Positions 1-13,413 of a stretch of 64,000 nt of DNA are shown in pieces. The notes beneath the pieces are model-generated. The model did no database searches. It saw only the letters and a list, made by a program, of their open reading frames with translations, and was not told the DNA's origin. Origin of the DNA: Helopsaltes ochotensis (Eukaryota > Chordata > Aves > Passeriformes > Locustellidae); assembly GCA_013400155.1 (NCBI GenBank), contig VXBM01000218.1, positions 310,001 to 374,000 of the forward strand, written 5' to 3'. Numbering within the stretch: the first letter of the stretch is position 1; every line of letters begins with the position of its first letter. A program made the position numbers and the translations under genes.

Positions 1-235
1 TGGTTTCAAAAGGTTTACACTCTAGCACAAAAATTTGAGCATGGCAAGCAGTCTGAGCACACAATAAAGCTGTACTTTGATAAATAACCTCCCTACAAGC
101 AAGCAAAACCTTGCTATTAGCACTCTCCTCAAAGATACTGCAGAGTCTTCTCTAGATGACTTTTCTGTAGCTGTTTAAATTTTTATTTACTCTTGTCAAT
201 GATTAAAAAAAAATGTTAGGGGGGGCGTTGCTTAC
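1..235 (-). other. INPP4B: Intron after exon K (partial)
   Basis: Start of the intron that follows exon K on the transcript. It is AT-rich and holds a short A run and a G run next to the donor (about 205-225). No repeat family or second exon is recognisable. Confidence 0.85.
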
Positions 236-380
236 CACCTGTATGCAACACCTTGCAGTCTGCTGCTGAAGGCTCATCTTCACCCTCTTTAGTGGTGCTG
301 ACGTTGTCTTTTTCAAGCAGTCTGTCCACCATGGCAATAAGGCAGTTCAAACTCTTTGCCACATTGGCCCACACCCTGTC
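236..380 (-). CDS. INPP4B: INPP4B exon K (last exon in window)
   Basis: 145-nt exon starting in phase 0 with DRVWANVAKSLNCLIAMVDR and LLEKDN, followed by an acidic, serine/threonine-rich stretch that ends in phase 1. The first part is nearly invariant in INPP4B; the second part is a variable linker ahead of the phosphatase half of the protein. The acceptor is CTCTTTTCAG. Two in-frame donors overlap, 3 nt apart: GTG/GTAAGC (chosen, exon ends at 236) and CAG/GTGGTA (exon would end at 239). The first fits the consensus better. The next exon lies before position 1. Confidence 0.94.
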
Positions 381-3300
381 CTGAAAAGAGCAGAATTATC
401 ACTAAGTGTTACTGAAGAAGAAGAAAAAAGAGACAACAGTAACTTCTTAATGCCTTTAAGTCGAGAGAGACATGCAAATTACTAGAAATATTAGATGTCA
501 GCATATGGCTGTTTCTCTCATCCTTCATCCTTCAACCTGAGCCTTTTTCATGGGGATTTTTCTTGCAGTGTAAATGAACCCAAACTCTTATGGTTTTAGA
601 CACTGGAGAACACATGCTTCAAACTTGACATGAAACTGCAGACAAAGTTTCAGGTATAACAGAAAGGAACTGAGCAGTTTGTCTATTTAAATCATACCCT
701 AAGAGCATAGAGACACTCAAAGTCTTGCCAAATGAAACCCTGTGTGGGACTGCCAGTTTTGTCATAGTACTTAATAACCTCTTTTTTGACAATTTAACAC
801 ATCCTGTATTTTATCACATCAGTTACTCTGCTGAAGCAAATGTTGAATTCAAGGACTAGAATGAGAAACATGCTGTCATGGCATGTTTATTAGGTAACAA
901 TTTCAGTTTCATTCTTCACCTCTCATGTAAACTGCAACCATCACACTTAACTGAGCTTATAATAAATAAGATAATTAGAGAAAAAATAGAGCGATAGAAG
1001 AAATTCTGTATGGGCAGAGAACAAGAGAAATAACATGGAGCGTAAGAAAGAGCTGTTATGGAACAGAGATACAGGGATTCTGCTAGATGCTGCGGAAATC
1101 AAAGAAGCTCTTGCACCTACTTTTGCAGCACTGAATAAGAAGGGAAAAACCAAGCCATACAAGAAATGAGGCTGTACACAAGACACACCATCAGACTAAA
1201 ACCAAACCACGACAAACCCAAAGAAACCACCCCTTGCCCCCATGTATATGTTTCAATGCTGAGTCATTCTGAAAATAATGCAGAGCAACCAGAGTTTGCT
1301 TGAGGGTTAAAAATGGGAAGATAATATCACTGCTTTGTTTTGTATAGTGCCAGAAGCATTATGTATATGTCAGGTCTTCAGGCACAAAAATGAAGTTGCA
1401 AAAATAACAAGAGAGAAGGTTAGAGAAAACTGAAAACTCAGAGAAATACCATAATTCCATATAAATGGCAACACTTGGATTTTGAGTCACCGCAAATCTA
1501 GAACTACTATTAAGGCAAACATTTAAATCTAATGTTACTTTTCAACTATATGCCACACTTAAGCCCTTATCCTGATCAGAGGGATCTGATCTTTCCTTTT
1601 CCCCTCCTCCTGAGGACACAACCTGTGACAAGTGGCATCCTGACCTAAGAGACATCACGTGGGCCTCAAGACAGAAGCATGGACGTGACTAACCTGTACA
1701 ACTGAGTTCCTCTCCTCCAGCTTCCCAAACCTGATTCCTGGAGCATTCTTGAGGACTGTCTTAATGACAAGCAAGCGTACAGTTTCTGGGTGAACATGGG
1801 AACAGTGGTTTCATTTTCTCCACAGATAAACCCATGCTTTAACCATACCAAGAAAAAGATACTGCTGCTTTACAAGAGGCAAGATGTTGGTCACACCCAA
1901 GCAGAACTGCATTTATCCCACAACTATTTTACGTGCTGCATGTACAATGCAACATGTGGAAATATTTGCACCTGTACATGAAACAAACCATTAGACATGT
2001 GAGTATTTGATATTCACATGCTTAGATACAATTAAAAGGGAAAAGACAGGGCAGGTATAGACTCCTTCAAAAGTTTCCTCCTATATGCACCTAAAGCAAT
2101 CCTGAAAAAACATTGAGAAAATGTATGAAACTACTGATTTTTACCACCCACAAGTACAATCTTGGGGAGAAGGATTCCATGAAGAGCAGTGAAATATTGC
2201 AAATATTAAAAAATCTGGCCTCAAGTATCAGCAAGTTTTACCAGAGAGTATCAGGGTGCTACAGAGCTTCCAGTCACTGAAGTTGCTGAGGAATATGCAA
2301 GTCAAGTTGCTCAGCCAGGCTGCAGCAGTGTAATTTCCCTTTCCTCTGTCTGCTGGGGAGTTCATTCCCGACACAAAATGCATTAAGCTCTTAATGAGCA
2401 TCTGGAGTTATTGCACAAGCAACACAAATATGAGCCCTTGTTTCACTTTGGAAAGAGCACTTTTCTCTTTTCCAACCAACTATTAACCTAGCATTGAGAT
2501 GATGTCTATGCAATATTCACACAAACATTCCCTGGGGGTTTAGAAGCAAAATTCATAAACATCTGTTGGCAGAAAGCTCACTCTTACTATCATGTATCTG
2601 GCTTTTTTACATACAAGCACGAGAGAGGGAGCAAGGGCCTGTCTCACAGCTCTTCTTCTCATAGGAGGTTCCTGGGATTGTGGGCAGAGAGAAAAATAAA
2701 GGTATCTATCATTCACTGAGATGTTATTCCGTCTGCACCAAAGGTAGTCACATTTTTCTAAGAAGGCTGTTGAAATTCTTCAGTTTGGCAGGAACAATTT
2801 TTGAATAAAAACGCAGTTTCCAATCAGTGAAAATCAAGGGGTTTTCTATGATTCTCCATGAGAAGAAATTAATCCATTTAATATTGTTATCCTTTACAAT
2901 TTCCAGAATATTTTCCTGTAGCCTAGCACACTTTCCACCAACTTTAAGCAGTCTTTGCCCAAGAACAAGTGATCACTTCACAGCATATGCCAGGTTAAAG
3001 GACAAAACACAGTCCAGGCAGCCTCTTAAGTAAGCATGCTTATAAACCCTCTGTGTCAAGTGAAGGATCAGGAGAAATATTTCTTGATACACTGGAATAC
3101 CAAGACCCTAGTTTCCTAAGCAGGACACTTTCCCCCTGATCACAGGTTTCCCACTAGCTGCTGGAGCAATGTGGATGGTAAGTTTGTGGTATGAAAGAAC
3201 GACAGAAACAAGATTGCTGTCTCCCTCTCACTGCTGCTTCTTTAAGTACAAAAGCCAAGGCAATGACAGGGAAGGTGGAAATCTCTAATAGAGCTTGACC

Positions 3301-6145
3301 CCATTGAGACAAGACAGTGACACATTGACATCTTCTACATCTTCCAAACTTCAGGAGCCGTCTGGAATGTTATGGAGTCCTGGCTCATGTAGCTAGCTGT
3401 TGCTAGTTAGAAATGACCGTAGTCACACTTCTACTGTCACCTCTGCTGTGGCACTGGGAAGCAGACATGCACACTGAAAGATCTCCGTGGAATGGTAGGC
3501 CTTGGCATCAGCGAAAGCTCGGCACTTCTCGGACAATTAAAAATGAACCTGTAAAATAATTCTCTTTCATTCACCCAACCGAAAAAACTGTAATTAATTT
3601 CCATCTGATCTGGAAGTACCATTAAAAAGCTTCCTCATTTCAGAGAGCAGGAACGAATACTCTTTTCTCTTACTGTGCCTATTTGGATGTCTTTGTTCTA
3701 AACACTGCAAGCCAGGGAATTCCAGAGGTTGTCTCTGCTTTTAAAGGACTCTCATCCTTTCTGAATTCACCACAGAGCTCCTCAGTCATTTCTAGTCCCT
3801 CCATATACACCACTGCACTTGTGTGCTTTATTTGTGCCAAGTCTGACACAGCATCTGCACTTCCCAGAACCCTGGATACGCTGTGTCTCCTTCATGTGAG
3901 TGGGTATTCAGATATTTCCTTAAGGTCCTTTTGAGCTCTGTTCAGAGATAAAGGAAATATCTTGAGCAATGTGCACGATTAACACTCCCTTGTGCTGTGG
4001 CACATGGAATGGAATAGATCACAGACACATCAGTTTTTCAGCCCCATGTCAGATCAGCACATCAGCATTTGTACAGAGCTTATTGGAAATGCCATTTTAT
4101 CTGCTCTTTGTAGCCCCAGCCCCGTTAACCAGCCAGAAGTGCAGAGCAGAACCAGCTCCAAGTGGCAGCGTGCCCACCTTTTCTTGTATTATACATGAAA
4201 ACTTGCTTTGTGCCCTCCTGCAGGGAAGTTCTAGGCTAGCAGAAGCAGCTGGTGAGAGGAGAAGAGACTATCTACCCAGAGGCAATGTGAAACTCTCAAA
4301 TCAAACATTTTTCCTTTGGCAGCGATGCTTTTCTGCTGCCTGTGCACAGTGCACCAATATAAATAGCTCAATCCATACTGCTGCCAGCGACTCTGGGATG
4401 AGTCTTTGTACCTCTGTGATGGCCGTAAGATAACACAGTCACGTGAAGTGGGTGGAACAGGGTCAGCTTAAAGAGTTGTTTAAGGATTTAGATTTCAGGC
4501 AAAACCAAAATTTCAGTTGCAAGATACAACATCAGTGCTTGATAATAGTGCGAAAAATCCCCACAACAACAAAGGAAAATTCAGCATTTTGCATACAAAG
4601 CAATGTAACTCAAAGTTTTGTCCTTTATAGCTGTTTCACAGTAGATTAGGTATTTTTTCAAATTTTATATGCATTTATTCTTTCTCTTTCCATCATGTTA
4701 ATGACAATTTGATTACTAAAACTCACATTATTTATCACCTCTGCTGACAGAAAGAACTGAAATCTATCCCAAGTCTAATCGTTCAAATTCAGAAAAAATC
4801 ACAACATTTCTCCAGGATTTATAGTATCTCAAGTTTGGCAGTGACTCTGACTCTGTTTAACTCAGAAAATAGTGAAAGATAAACTTAATTTTGAATCAAA
4901 ATAACCTTAGTAATTCAGCAGAAAAAAAAATACCATTTAAAACTATCCACTGATGCAATTTAATAGGTGAGGACCAAGCACCTGGCAGATTTTTTTTTTA
5001 ATCAGTAATGAAATACAGTAAAGCTATCTTCTCTTCAGTGAGGCTAAATTGAAGTACTAAATTAAAATACAGCTTCCAGAATGTGCTACTTTTCCCAGTG
5101 AAAAATTTATCACTTTTATGAAAACTATTGTGTTATTTACATTTCTGAATGTTTCAACAGCTGAAAACAAACATTTTGGCTACAGTTCAAGCAAAGAACC
5201 ACCATTCCAACCCCTCAGGTTGTCGAGAAAACAAGAAAAAGTGAATTAAAGGCTCTAAAACCAGAGGACAAATAAAAGAATGAGTTATTTATTGTTTAAA
5301 TCTCATGACTACTTAATGCATGGGGTTGGAAATAATTGCCTTTCTTCTAGAAGAAATAGATTCTTCTTCCTTTATTTTTGGTGTGGATAAAAATTACAGT
5401 TCAGGTACAATACCATAGCTCACACAAGTTATTAATAATTTACAATAGAGATGAATATGCTGGCATCCTTTATGTTTATGAGAATACAGTGATGAGCCTG
5501 GACTGAATAAAAATAGCTTGAGTACGTATGTAACAAAGTACCAGCTCCATTATGAAGACATCTACCAAAATAATTGATTTATAAAATCTCAGCCATATAA
5601 ATAATACATATCTTTGAAAGAATCCTAAGAATGCTGAAATTTAAAAGTTATATTTAATTCTTTTACACAACCTCAGACACCCTCTAAGAACAGAGTCTAA
5701 GGGCAAAGGGCCCTGTTTTGCTGAGGGTTAATTCATATGTGTTTAGAATGGTGACGGCCTGAGGGCTGGCGTTGCAGGGGGTGGAGAAAAAAGAACATTT
5801 CTTGCTAAACAGCATATGCTGTTCCAGTCCTTAAATCTGCCCAACTACCAAAACCAACCCAGGTAAGAACGAAGACAGACTATTTTTCTGTCTGGGTGAG
5901 AAGACATCTGTCTTCACTGTTACATGCACAACCAGGCAGCCTCAGAACAACACACTTTACTTAGGAAAATCCTTCCAATTTGGCTTCAAAATCTGTGATG
6001 CATCTGCAAAACACGATTTTACAGTTTTGCACCCCAGTCCCCCCTGCAATGACATGTGACAAGGACACTTTGGGCTTGAGCTTGTTTCGGCTGATTTGTA
6101 GGGTTTCACATCGAACACTGCCCAAGGGTTTCTGGCTTTACTTAC
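381..6145 (-). other. INPP4B: Intron between exons J and K
   Basis: 5.8 kb of intron. The DNA is AT-rich and unremarkable, with short A or T runs near 4921 and 4991. Open frames such as the 154-codon plus-strand one at 3969-4433 have no recognisable domain. I recognise no interspersed repeat or RNA gene. Confidence 0.85.
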
Positions 6146-6358
6146 CCACTCTTCCTCATCGTACTCAGAATGATGTGGTATAGAGTCCTGCCTTTTAATC
6201 TGAGCAGGATGATCCTGGTGCTGTGCATCAGCCCCTTCTTCTGCACTGTTTCTAGGCACAGCTGGTTTCTTGAGGACACAGCCAGGCCGGGCTGTGTACA
6301 GTGCTAAAAGGGCACTTCTGACCAGCTGGTCCTTGAATGAGTGCACAAATAACTCAGT
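6146..6358 (-). CDS. INPP4B: INPP4B exon J (central helix and variable linker)
   Basis: 213-nt exon of exactly 71 codons, phase 0 at both ends. It begins TELFVHSFKDQLVRSALLAL and continues YTARPGCVLKKP. A polar, poorly conserved linker rich in A, E, D, Q and H follows, and it ends QDSIPHHSEYDEEEW. The ends match mammalian INPP4B closely while the linker has drifted, as expected for a disordered surface loop. The acceptor is TTTTTTTCCTAG and the donor GTAAGT. Skipping it would keep frame. Confidence 0.97.
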
Positions 6359-9300
6359 CTAGGAAAAAAACAAACAAATGAAAAAGTTAGACCAAAGAAT
6401 GCAGTACTGCAGCAAAGGTGTGTAACACTGAATTACCCTAAGGCAGAGTGGCTATTTGTTCCAGGCCTGCTTGGGAAGCAGAAAACAAAGCAGGCCGACA
6501 AATAATGAGGAACATTTCAAGGGTTTTAGGGATATCATCACCTTCTACAATCCCAGTGATCTAAGGATTAACACAAGAGCACATTATCTATCATAGAGAT
6601 CATCTCTTCACATTTTACTCGAATTCCAAATTTCACCTCAGAGGCGAGCCTCAGCAAGAACCAGTTCCAAGAGTAACCAACCATAGCCCAATAATTTCTG
6701 AATAAGTGTTAGATAAAACACAATTAACCAGTTTAATCACCTCCCTAAATAAAACCCTCCACTCTACACTGCTGAAATAGCTGCTGGGTACTTGAATGAG
6801 AAGTTTTTACTTTTTCCAATTTTCATTATGTTTAGGAAAAATATTTTCTGAATGGTTGCACGTGGAAAGGCTGAAAAGTTTTACTGCAATTAAACCTCTA
6901 CAGTTTTAAAAATAGGAATCTTAGGCATATTTAAGATAAATTATTAATTTTTTTATACCAAAGTCAGACCTGACTTGTGATTCTTGACCCTTGGCAACAC
7001 TGCTCATCTCCCTGGTAATTTTACCAGACCCATTTTTCTCCTCCATACCAACTCGGTGCCTGAGGGAAAAGGTGTTTTTTATCAGTTTTCTTATATGTAG
7101 CTCCTCAGGACTGTCTCCTTGGAGTTCTGCATTGCTCTGCAGGACCATTTCAGTTTTCTACATTTCCACCCTCCAGATGGTGCATGCTTGGAAAATGAAT
7201 TACTCTTTGGGGAACAGTGCCATCAAACCCTACCATGCTTTGCCTTACCGTGGCAAAATAAGATTTAAGGGGCTCTGTGGTAACAGCAAAGCTCCTCTTC
7301 AAGGCTCTTCTACAGTTTCATATCAAGAGAGCTGAAATTCCATTACTAGCCTATCCTTAAAAACAACAATATCCTGGTTTTACTGAGGTTTCATACCTAT
7401 CTTCTCCACAATTTCTGTTTGAGATCATTTCAGGTCTCTGGATCAGGCACGGCAGACTCAAAAAAACTTTAAATTTCAGAAAATTGTGAGTATTGGATAA
7501 CTTGCGGCAAAGAATGTCCACTATGACTGCAATGTATATTAGGTAATGATCTGAAAAGCTTAAGTAATATACCTGAATAGAAATATTTTATAGGGAAAAT
7601 TAATTTTTAAAAGAAAATCAGTACAGAAGTGAGACTCCATTTTTTAATACAGAAACTAAAATGATTCTGTAATTAAATTCCATTCAGGCATCCCTTTGGT
7701 TTAACAGCAGTCTACAATTTAACCTCATTTTCTAACAGCCCAGTACAGCTAAATTTGCAGAACATCACTATTTATGAAATTGCATTGAAATCACAAAACC
7801 AGTCTATACAAAGAAATGAAAACTTTGCAAATTCTTTTAGATGCTCTACTAAAGAGTATTTCTGCAAACAAAGATAGGCATAGCTGGAAAATGAATTTAT
7901 CAAGCCTTCTGCAAGCTGCAAATGCTGATACACTTGTCGACAGCTCAAGGCTTCCTTAATCAATTAACAAAAAGTGATGATAAAAGGTTAGTCTCAGGAA
8001 AACACTACAGTAAATTGCAAATTATATATAGAGAAGTAAAACCACGGTTAATATGAGAAAATAAGTTCCATGTAAGAAGCAGCAGTGGAATTATTTGATT
8101 TAAAGTTCCACTTCCAATCCATGCAGCCAGCCCTTCCATTTCCAACATGAACGCTTAAATATAATTCACATTATTGATACCTGAGATTTGCTCACTGCTA
8201 CCTAATAATTATAGAAAAAATTATTATATATATCAAGTGATATGTTTTTTTAATAAACCTGTGGAATTTAACCACCAGGCAAATCATTTTTATGACTTCT
8301 TCTAACAGCTGTTTAATTTCTAAATTTCTGTCAAGTTAAAACATAAGAGCTTTTTTTTTTACATATAAAAAGTATAGGAAAATGGAATAACAAAAGCACT
8401 ACATATGCCTCAGGAATACAAATAGGTATCACGTAACTATATTCAGCAGAGCCTGTGTTACTTTATCTTAAACAGAAGCAGGAACACTCTGTTAGTTTTG
8501 GTTCTCTAGTACTGTTCCAGATTACACAGACAGATTATTTTAAGACATCACTATAAGGCTTTGAATTAAGTATGAGGGATCTAGTTTCAGTATTGTGTGG
8601 CTTCACGGAGTTTAGGGCTTTAAAAGGGAATTTCCTCCCTTGAAGTTGTTACTTGGTCTGTTACCCCCACCTCTCTTCGCCTCTTGACAAGCAGCTATCC
8701 CACCACACCTGCTTCCTCAGCAATCCACCCTATTTCTCCCTTATCAATCTTTTCCTAAGAATAAATTTGGTAATAGAGAGGGAAGCAGGTATTGAACCAC
8801 TCCTGCTGCAGTTGTTCAGACAACTGAGTTAATCTCTTTCAAGTAAAAGGCGGAGGCTAGATAGACATCCACAGAGTACATTGGGGGAGACTCCCTCTTC
8901 TGGAAACCTGAGCTCATGTACTAACAGCAATTTAATCCTGGCCCTGAAAAGTTGGTAGGAGCATACACAGCTAAGCCACCAGCTATAAATGTAAAGTGTC
9001 TATGACTTTTGCAAACTGAATGAATTGTCTTTTTTTGGCCATTTTCTCTAGCCAGAGTCTCCAGCAGGGCATGGCTCAAGCAGTGCTTCAGTACCACGGC
9101 CGCCTGCAGCCCCTCTGAAATCATCCCCTCCTCCTGCCCAGAGGCAAACGGCCAGAGCAAACACACACATCCCTTAGCAACCACGCTTTGGATCTTCAGA
9201 ACAAACACTTCTTTGTCTGATTTGCTTTACCTGTGCATACAGATTTCTTTGAACTAACCACTAACAGAGCAGCTCCACTTGTTCTATGCACAGCTAAAAA

Positions 9301-10403
9301 TGTCCTCCTACAGGCATAGGTACACTACAATTGCTACAATCCCCCTTCCTTAATTCCTCTGTTTCATTTCCAGGCTGAATTCTGCTTTCTTTTATTATCT
9401 CTGACATTCACAGCGACTCCAGTGTTCTCAGAGTTCCATTTGCACATCCATTGCAACTGAGAGCAATGTTTCTCTCCTCCATGGCTCCTCTGCAATGCCT
9501 TCACAGCAAGTGGCCAAGCTCGATATTCAGATTTGAAACTGTCCCATTGAATGGGGAACCGCTGGGATAATGCTGCTCAGCAGACCACAAGGGCTGTCAC
9601 TTTCCAAGAGCTGAAGATATACTGAAATGGTCTTGGACCGTGTTATTGAGCCACTCTGGGATCATGTTACTGAAGGGGTGGCCCATGGAGCAATGGGAAA
9701 GTCTTCCCAACCTCTCAGGTCATAGCTGTAGTGCTTCATATTTTTATAGGATAACATATGCTGGGAAGTACTACAGGCTTCAGTTAATCTCCATTATCAG
9801 CCTGTGAGACAGGCGGGAAATATTATCTTCCCTAATTAGAACTAAAGGAACTAAGATGAGGAAGAGCCTACAGCTACTGAAGGATATAATAAGAGAAAGA
9901 AAATTAAAATTTGAGATCTCCCGGAGCCAACTTTTCAGCTTCTCTTTGCAGGCTGCATCACCATTTCTGATCATGGTGTTGTTCTAAACCTTATACACAA
10001 ACCTGGCTTGAACTACCTCCCATGAGCAGCAGCTTGAAATAGAACAGAAAGGGAATAAAAAAAGATTTTTTATATGATAAAATTATTTATAAATTTTGAC
10101 ATTCTGATAAAGTCCAGTATGTGGCCACTAGAGGATAAAGAAGATAAATTAAATTTAATTAATTACACTTTAAAATAAAGGCAAACTTTATAGATTTCAT
10201 TACTTTTCCATATGGAAAGCCTACAGAAATGCTAAATAACATTATTTTTCTAATAACAACATTTTGATGCTTATTTTAGCTGAGTATATTTAACATTTCC
10301 TGCTGCTGTCAAAGTCAATTTATGCAGAAACCCCCCTTCCCTCCCAGTAGTTAGAAAGACTTGGTTATTCCATTTTCCATTGCAGTGAAGATTTGAATCT
10401 TAC
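6359..10403 (-). other. INPP4B: Intron between exons I and J
   Basis: 4.0 kb of AT-rich intron. I see no repeat family, no second gene and no long open frame. A short run of T lies near 8351. Confidence 0.85.
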
Positions 10404-10581
10404 TTTTTCTGAAAGCATCTTTAAAGAACTCTTCAAGCTGTCTGGAGAACGTTGGCTTGCAGAGCTAAGCAGCAGGTCTGCATGGCTTGATATGAGAGGT
10501 TGCAGGTGATTGATGTTGCTGAGAACTTCTTTTGCCTTGGCTGTGTTTTCAGGTGAATAGTAAATACACTGGTATCCAGTA
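10404..10581 (-). CDS. INPP4B: INPP4B exon I (central region)
   Basis: 178-nt exon. It completes asparagine, then encodes TGYQCIYYSPENTAKAKEVL, a helical segment with NINHLQPLISSHADLLL, and a segment ending SLKSSLKMLSEK. It ends in phase 0. Heptad-like leucines in the second half suggest a helix pair. The acceptor is comparatively weak (CTCTCTGTTATCACAG, purines near the cut); a run of twenty T lies about 85 nt further upstream on the transcript. The donor is GTAAGA. Confidence 0.97.
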
Positions 10582-10666
10582 CTGTGATAACAGAGAGTCA
10601 CATCACGTCAAATTCATTTCTGCCATTAACAGCAATGCTTACGGTGCTAAAAATCTTACCATTTTC

Positions 10667-10686
10667 AAAAAAAAAAAAAAAAAAAA
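10667..10686. repeat. Homopolymer A20
   Basis: Twenty consecutive A on the plus strand, T20 on the INPP4B transcript, about 85-104 nt upstream of the exon I acceptor. Likely length-variable. Confidence 0.95.
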
Positions 10687-13413
10687 GGCAGCCAGACGCC
10701 TGAACTTCATAGATACCACTGAAATGCTCTTTAAATGTTTCTACCCTGCCTTTAAGGGTAAAAAAAACCCTTTCCTTGGACAGTAGCATTAAACAGACTG
10801 GTCACCACCATATGCTCCAAGTAGTACAGAATTCCTTTGAGTGACTGATGTGAAAGTAACCCCCCCATAACTAAGTGTTTCTTTTAAACACTGTAATTCT
10901 ACAGGTAGAAAATATTTGACAAAGTCAGGTAATAATGCCAAAGAGCATAAGGCTCCCTATTTTTCCAGCTGAACCCCCCAACAGAGTATTAACTACATCA
11001 CTAAGTCTTTCAAAATGGGCCATTAATGTTTAATTGATCAGTGGCCCACGCTGTGTTTTGATTAGCCTCAGTGACGTCCTGGAAGTGATGACAAACAGTT
11101 ATCTCCAATAAAAAAACAGGTGTTGGTTTTTTGAATTGCAAGAAGAGACACAGCAATGGGATGTGGGAGTTAATGACTTCAAAACCACACAGACGCACAC
11201 TGCAAACTTCCTAGTTTCAACTGTTCAAACTCCTGCAATTCTCCTGCAGGACTTCTCCTGTCCCTCTTTCCTCTTCCCCCGTTACTAATTATGCACTATC
11301 CTCTCATGCTCTTGTTCCCAAATACATTTCAGACAGCACACACACACCCACTGGCTCTTGCCTGCAGCACACAGCTCCTCACCTGAATCTCTTGTACAAA
11401 ACTCCTCCTTTTAGAAAGCCCTACTTCAGTCTTTCAGAGAAACTGACCAACATCTTTTGCAGCTTCAGATTAATACAGGGAAAGAAAAGAACCAAGCACC
11501 TCCTGGCACATCAGCAATGCCAGAGGAATGTACATACTACTTCCAGCTGGTTTCTGTTCCCACTTCTCCCCTCTTGTGTCTTTCTGTCACAAGGACTTCA
11601 GTCCCTTCAACCCTTTCACCACCAATTTCTTTCTTAATTTTGCATACCAAGACCCAAATATTGGCACTTGTTCAATCCTCTGAACTTCATGCATTGTGTT
11701 TCATTTCAGCCTTTCTCCAGATCTCTTCACTCCCCCCCTTCCCCTTTGTGTCTTCTATTGACTGACTTCCAGTTCCTTCTCATTAGCTTTCTAGAAATTA
11801 GAAATTAAATCTTCATGGGTCCCTTCCAAATCAGCATTTTCTATGATTTTGTCAAGTAAGCATAGCTTGAAGCAGTCTTAAAATTGAGGCTCTTGCTTAC
11901 ATATTTTGCCCAATACCCATTCTATTTTTCTCTTTCAGCAATGTGTTCATTCCTAGATACAATTCTTTGTAGAGGTAGTCAGGATGAATAGCATCTAAGT
12001 GAGCAAAGCCCAGCCATGCTACTAGCCACATCTAAATTATGATGCATCTCCAACTTACACGAGCTACTAGGCTCATGTCTAGTAGAAATCATAATTCCGA
12101 GTATTTCAATAAAATGAATCATATAAACTGTCTCTCCTAACGGATTAGGAAAAAAAAAATCTCTGTCCCTCTGAGTAATAAGAAAACTGCCACAGTTCTA
12201 CCTTCGAGTTGGACACACTGTTAGTGAGATGGACTTCCAGAGTCAGATCTAGCACGACATTCACTGAACACTCAAGCTACCAGGCTCAGTAGGCAGGGCA
12301 GGGACAAAGAGTAATAGTCTATGTTAATTGCAGTGAAGACAGTCTTATGAGTCTTGATATTTCTCTAATTCCCCATCAGGCTTCTCCCTCCCTTTATCAG
12401 TCTTTTGTAGGGTAAATCTGGCTAATGCTGTTATCAGGCTCTCCACACACATACACCTTTCTGGGATTTCCCTCAGTCTTTAAATCCCAGATGATTTTCA
12501 CTGATCTCCTATAGCTCTAAGCTTCAGTGAATATTGCAGCAGAAAAGCTACAGACACTAATGCAAGAAAGAAGGGAGAGTGACACTAAAGGTGTGGGCAG
12601 GCTCATTGAAACAAAGTAAATCATAGCTTTTAAGTAAAGGAATTAGTGAAGAAAGAACGACTCTTCAGAATGAAGTGTATTACCAGACTTCATTTTTGGC
12701 TAATTTAAACATTTCTGGAACCCCAGAAAGCATGACACGACTTCAAATATTTCGTTTCTCTCATAATTTGAGGGCAACTTCCTCTATACCCCTAGAAAAA
12801 TGCATAATTATCTTTCAGAAACAACACCTTTGGGAGTATTTGAAGTTTCTAACTGCTGTCTTCACACTGTTGCATCTATGACTAGCTAGGGTTTTCTTTG
12901 GCCTTACCCTTCATGAAAAGACATTACTACTTACAAGCCAATGACGTTCCCTCACCTACAACTGCTTTTAAAGCTTACTGCTGCATATAGCTCTGCTATG
13001 TAAGTACTATTAGTTAGAAGAGGCAGGCGCCAATAGAACTTACAGAGAAACTTTTACAGATGTCCTAAGGAACAAACCAGATGAAACTTTTGCATTCAGG
13101 TAGAGGCCACATGGGTAGGTCCAGTGCAGAGTATCAGCAGCATAATGAAAACCTGACTCTGATAAGTAAATTATGAGTCACATACCTTTTGAAAAATTCT
13201 ATAATAATGCCTGTTGGGTAAAGTTTCAAAGCTTTCACTAAGCATATAAAATCACACTTGATCATTTCCACATATTGGCACCATCATTAACTATGAACAT
13301 GACTGTCAGTGATCATTTCAGTTTTAAAATTGCTTTAAGGACATTCTTGTGTGATTTCATATCTTGGGAATGCTTTATATCCCATATCCATTTTTGGTTT
13401 TGTTTTTGTTTTG

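Noticed and set aside
3969..4433. 154-codon plus-strand open frame
   Set aside because: No domain, no splice or promoter context, and a second frame overlaps it; probably chance.
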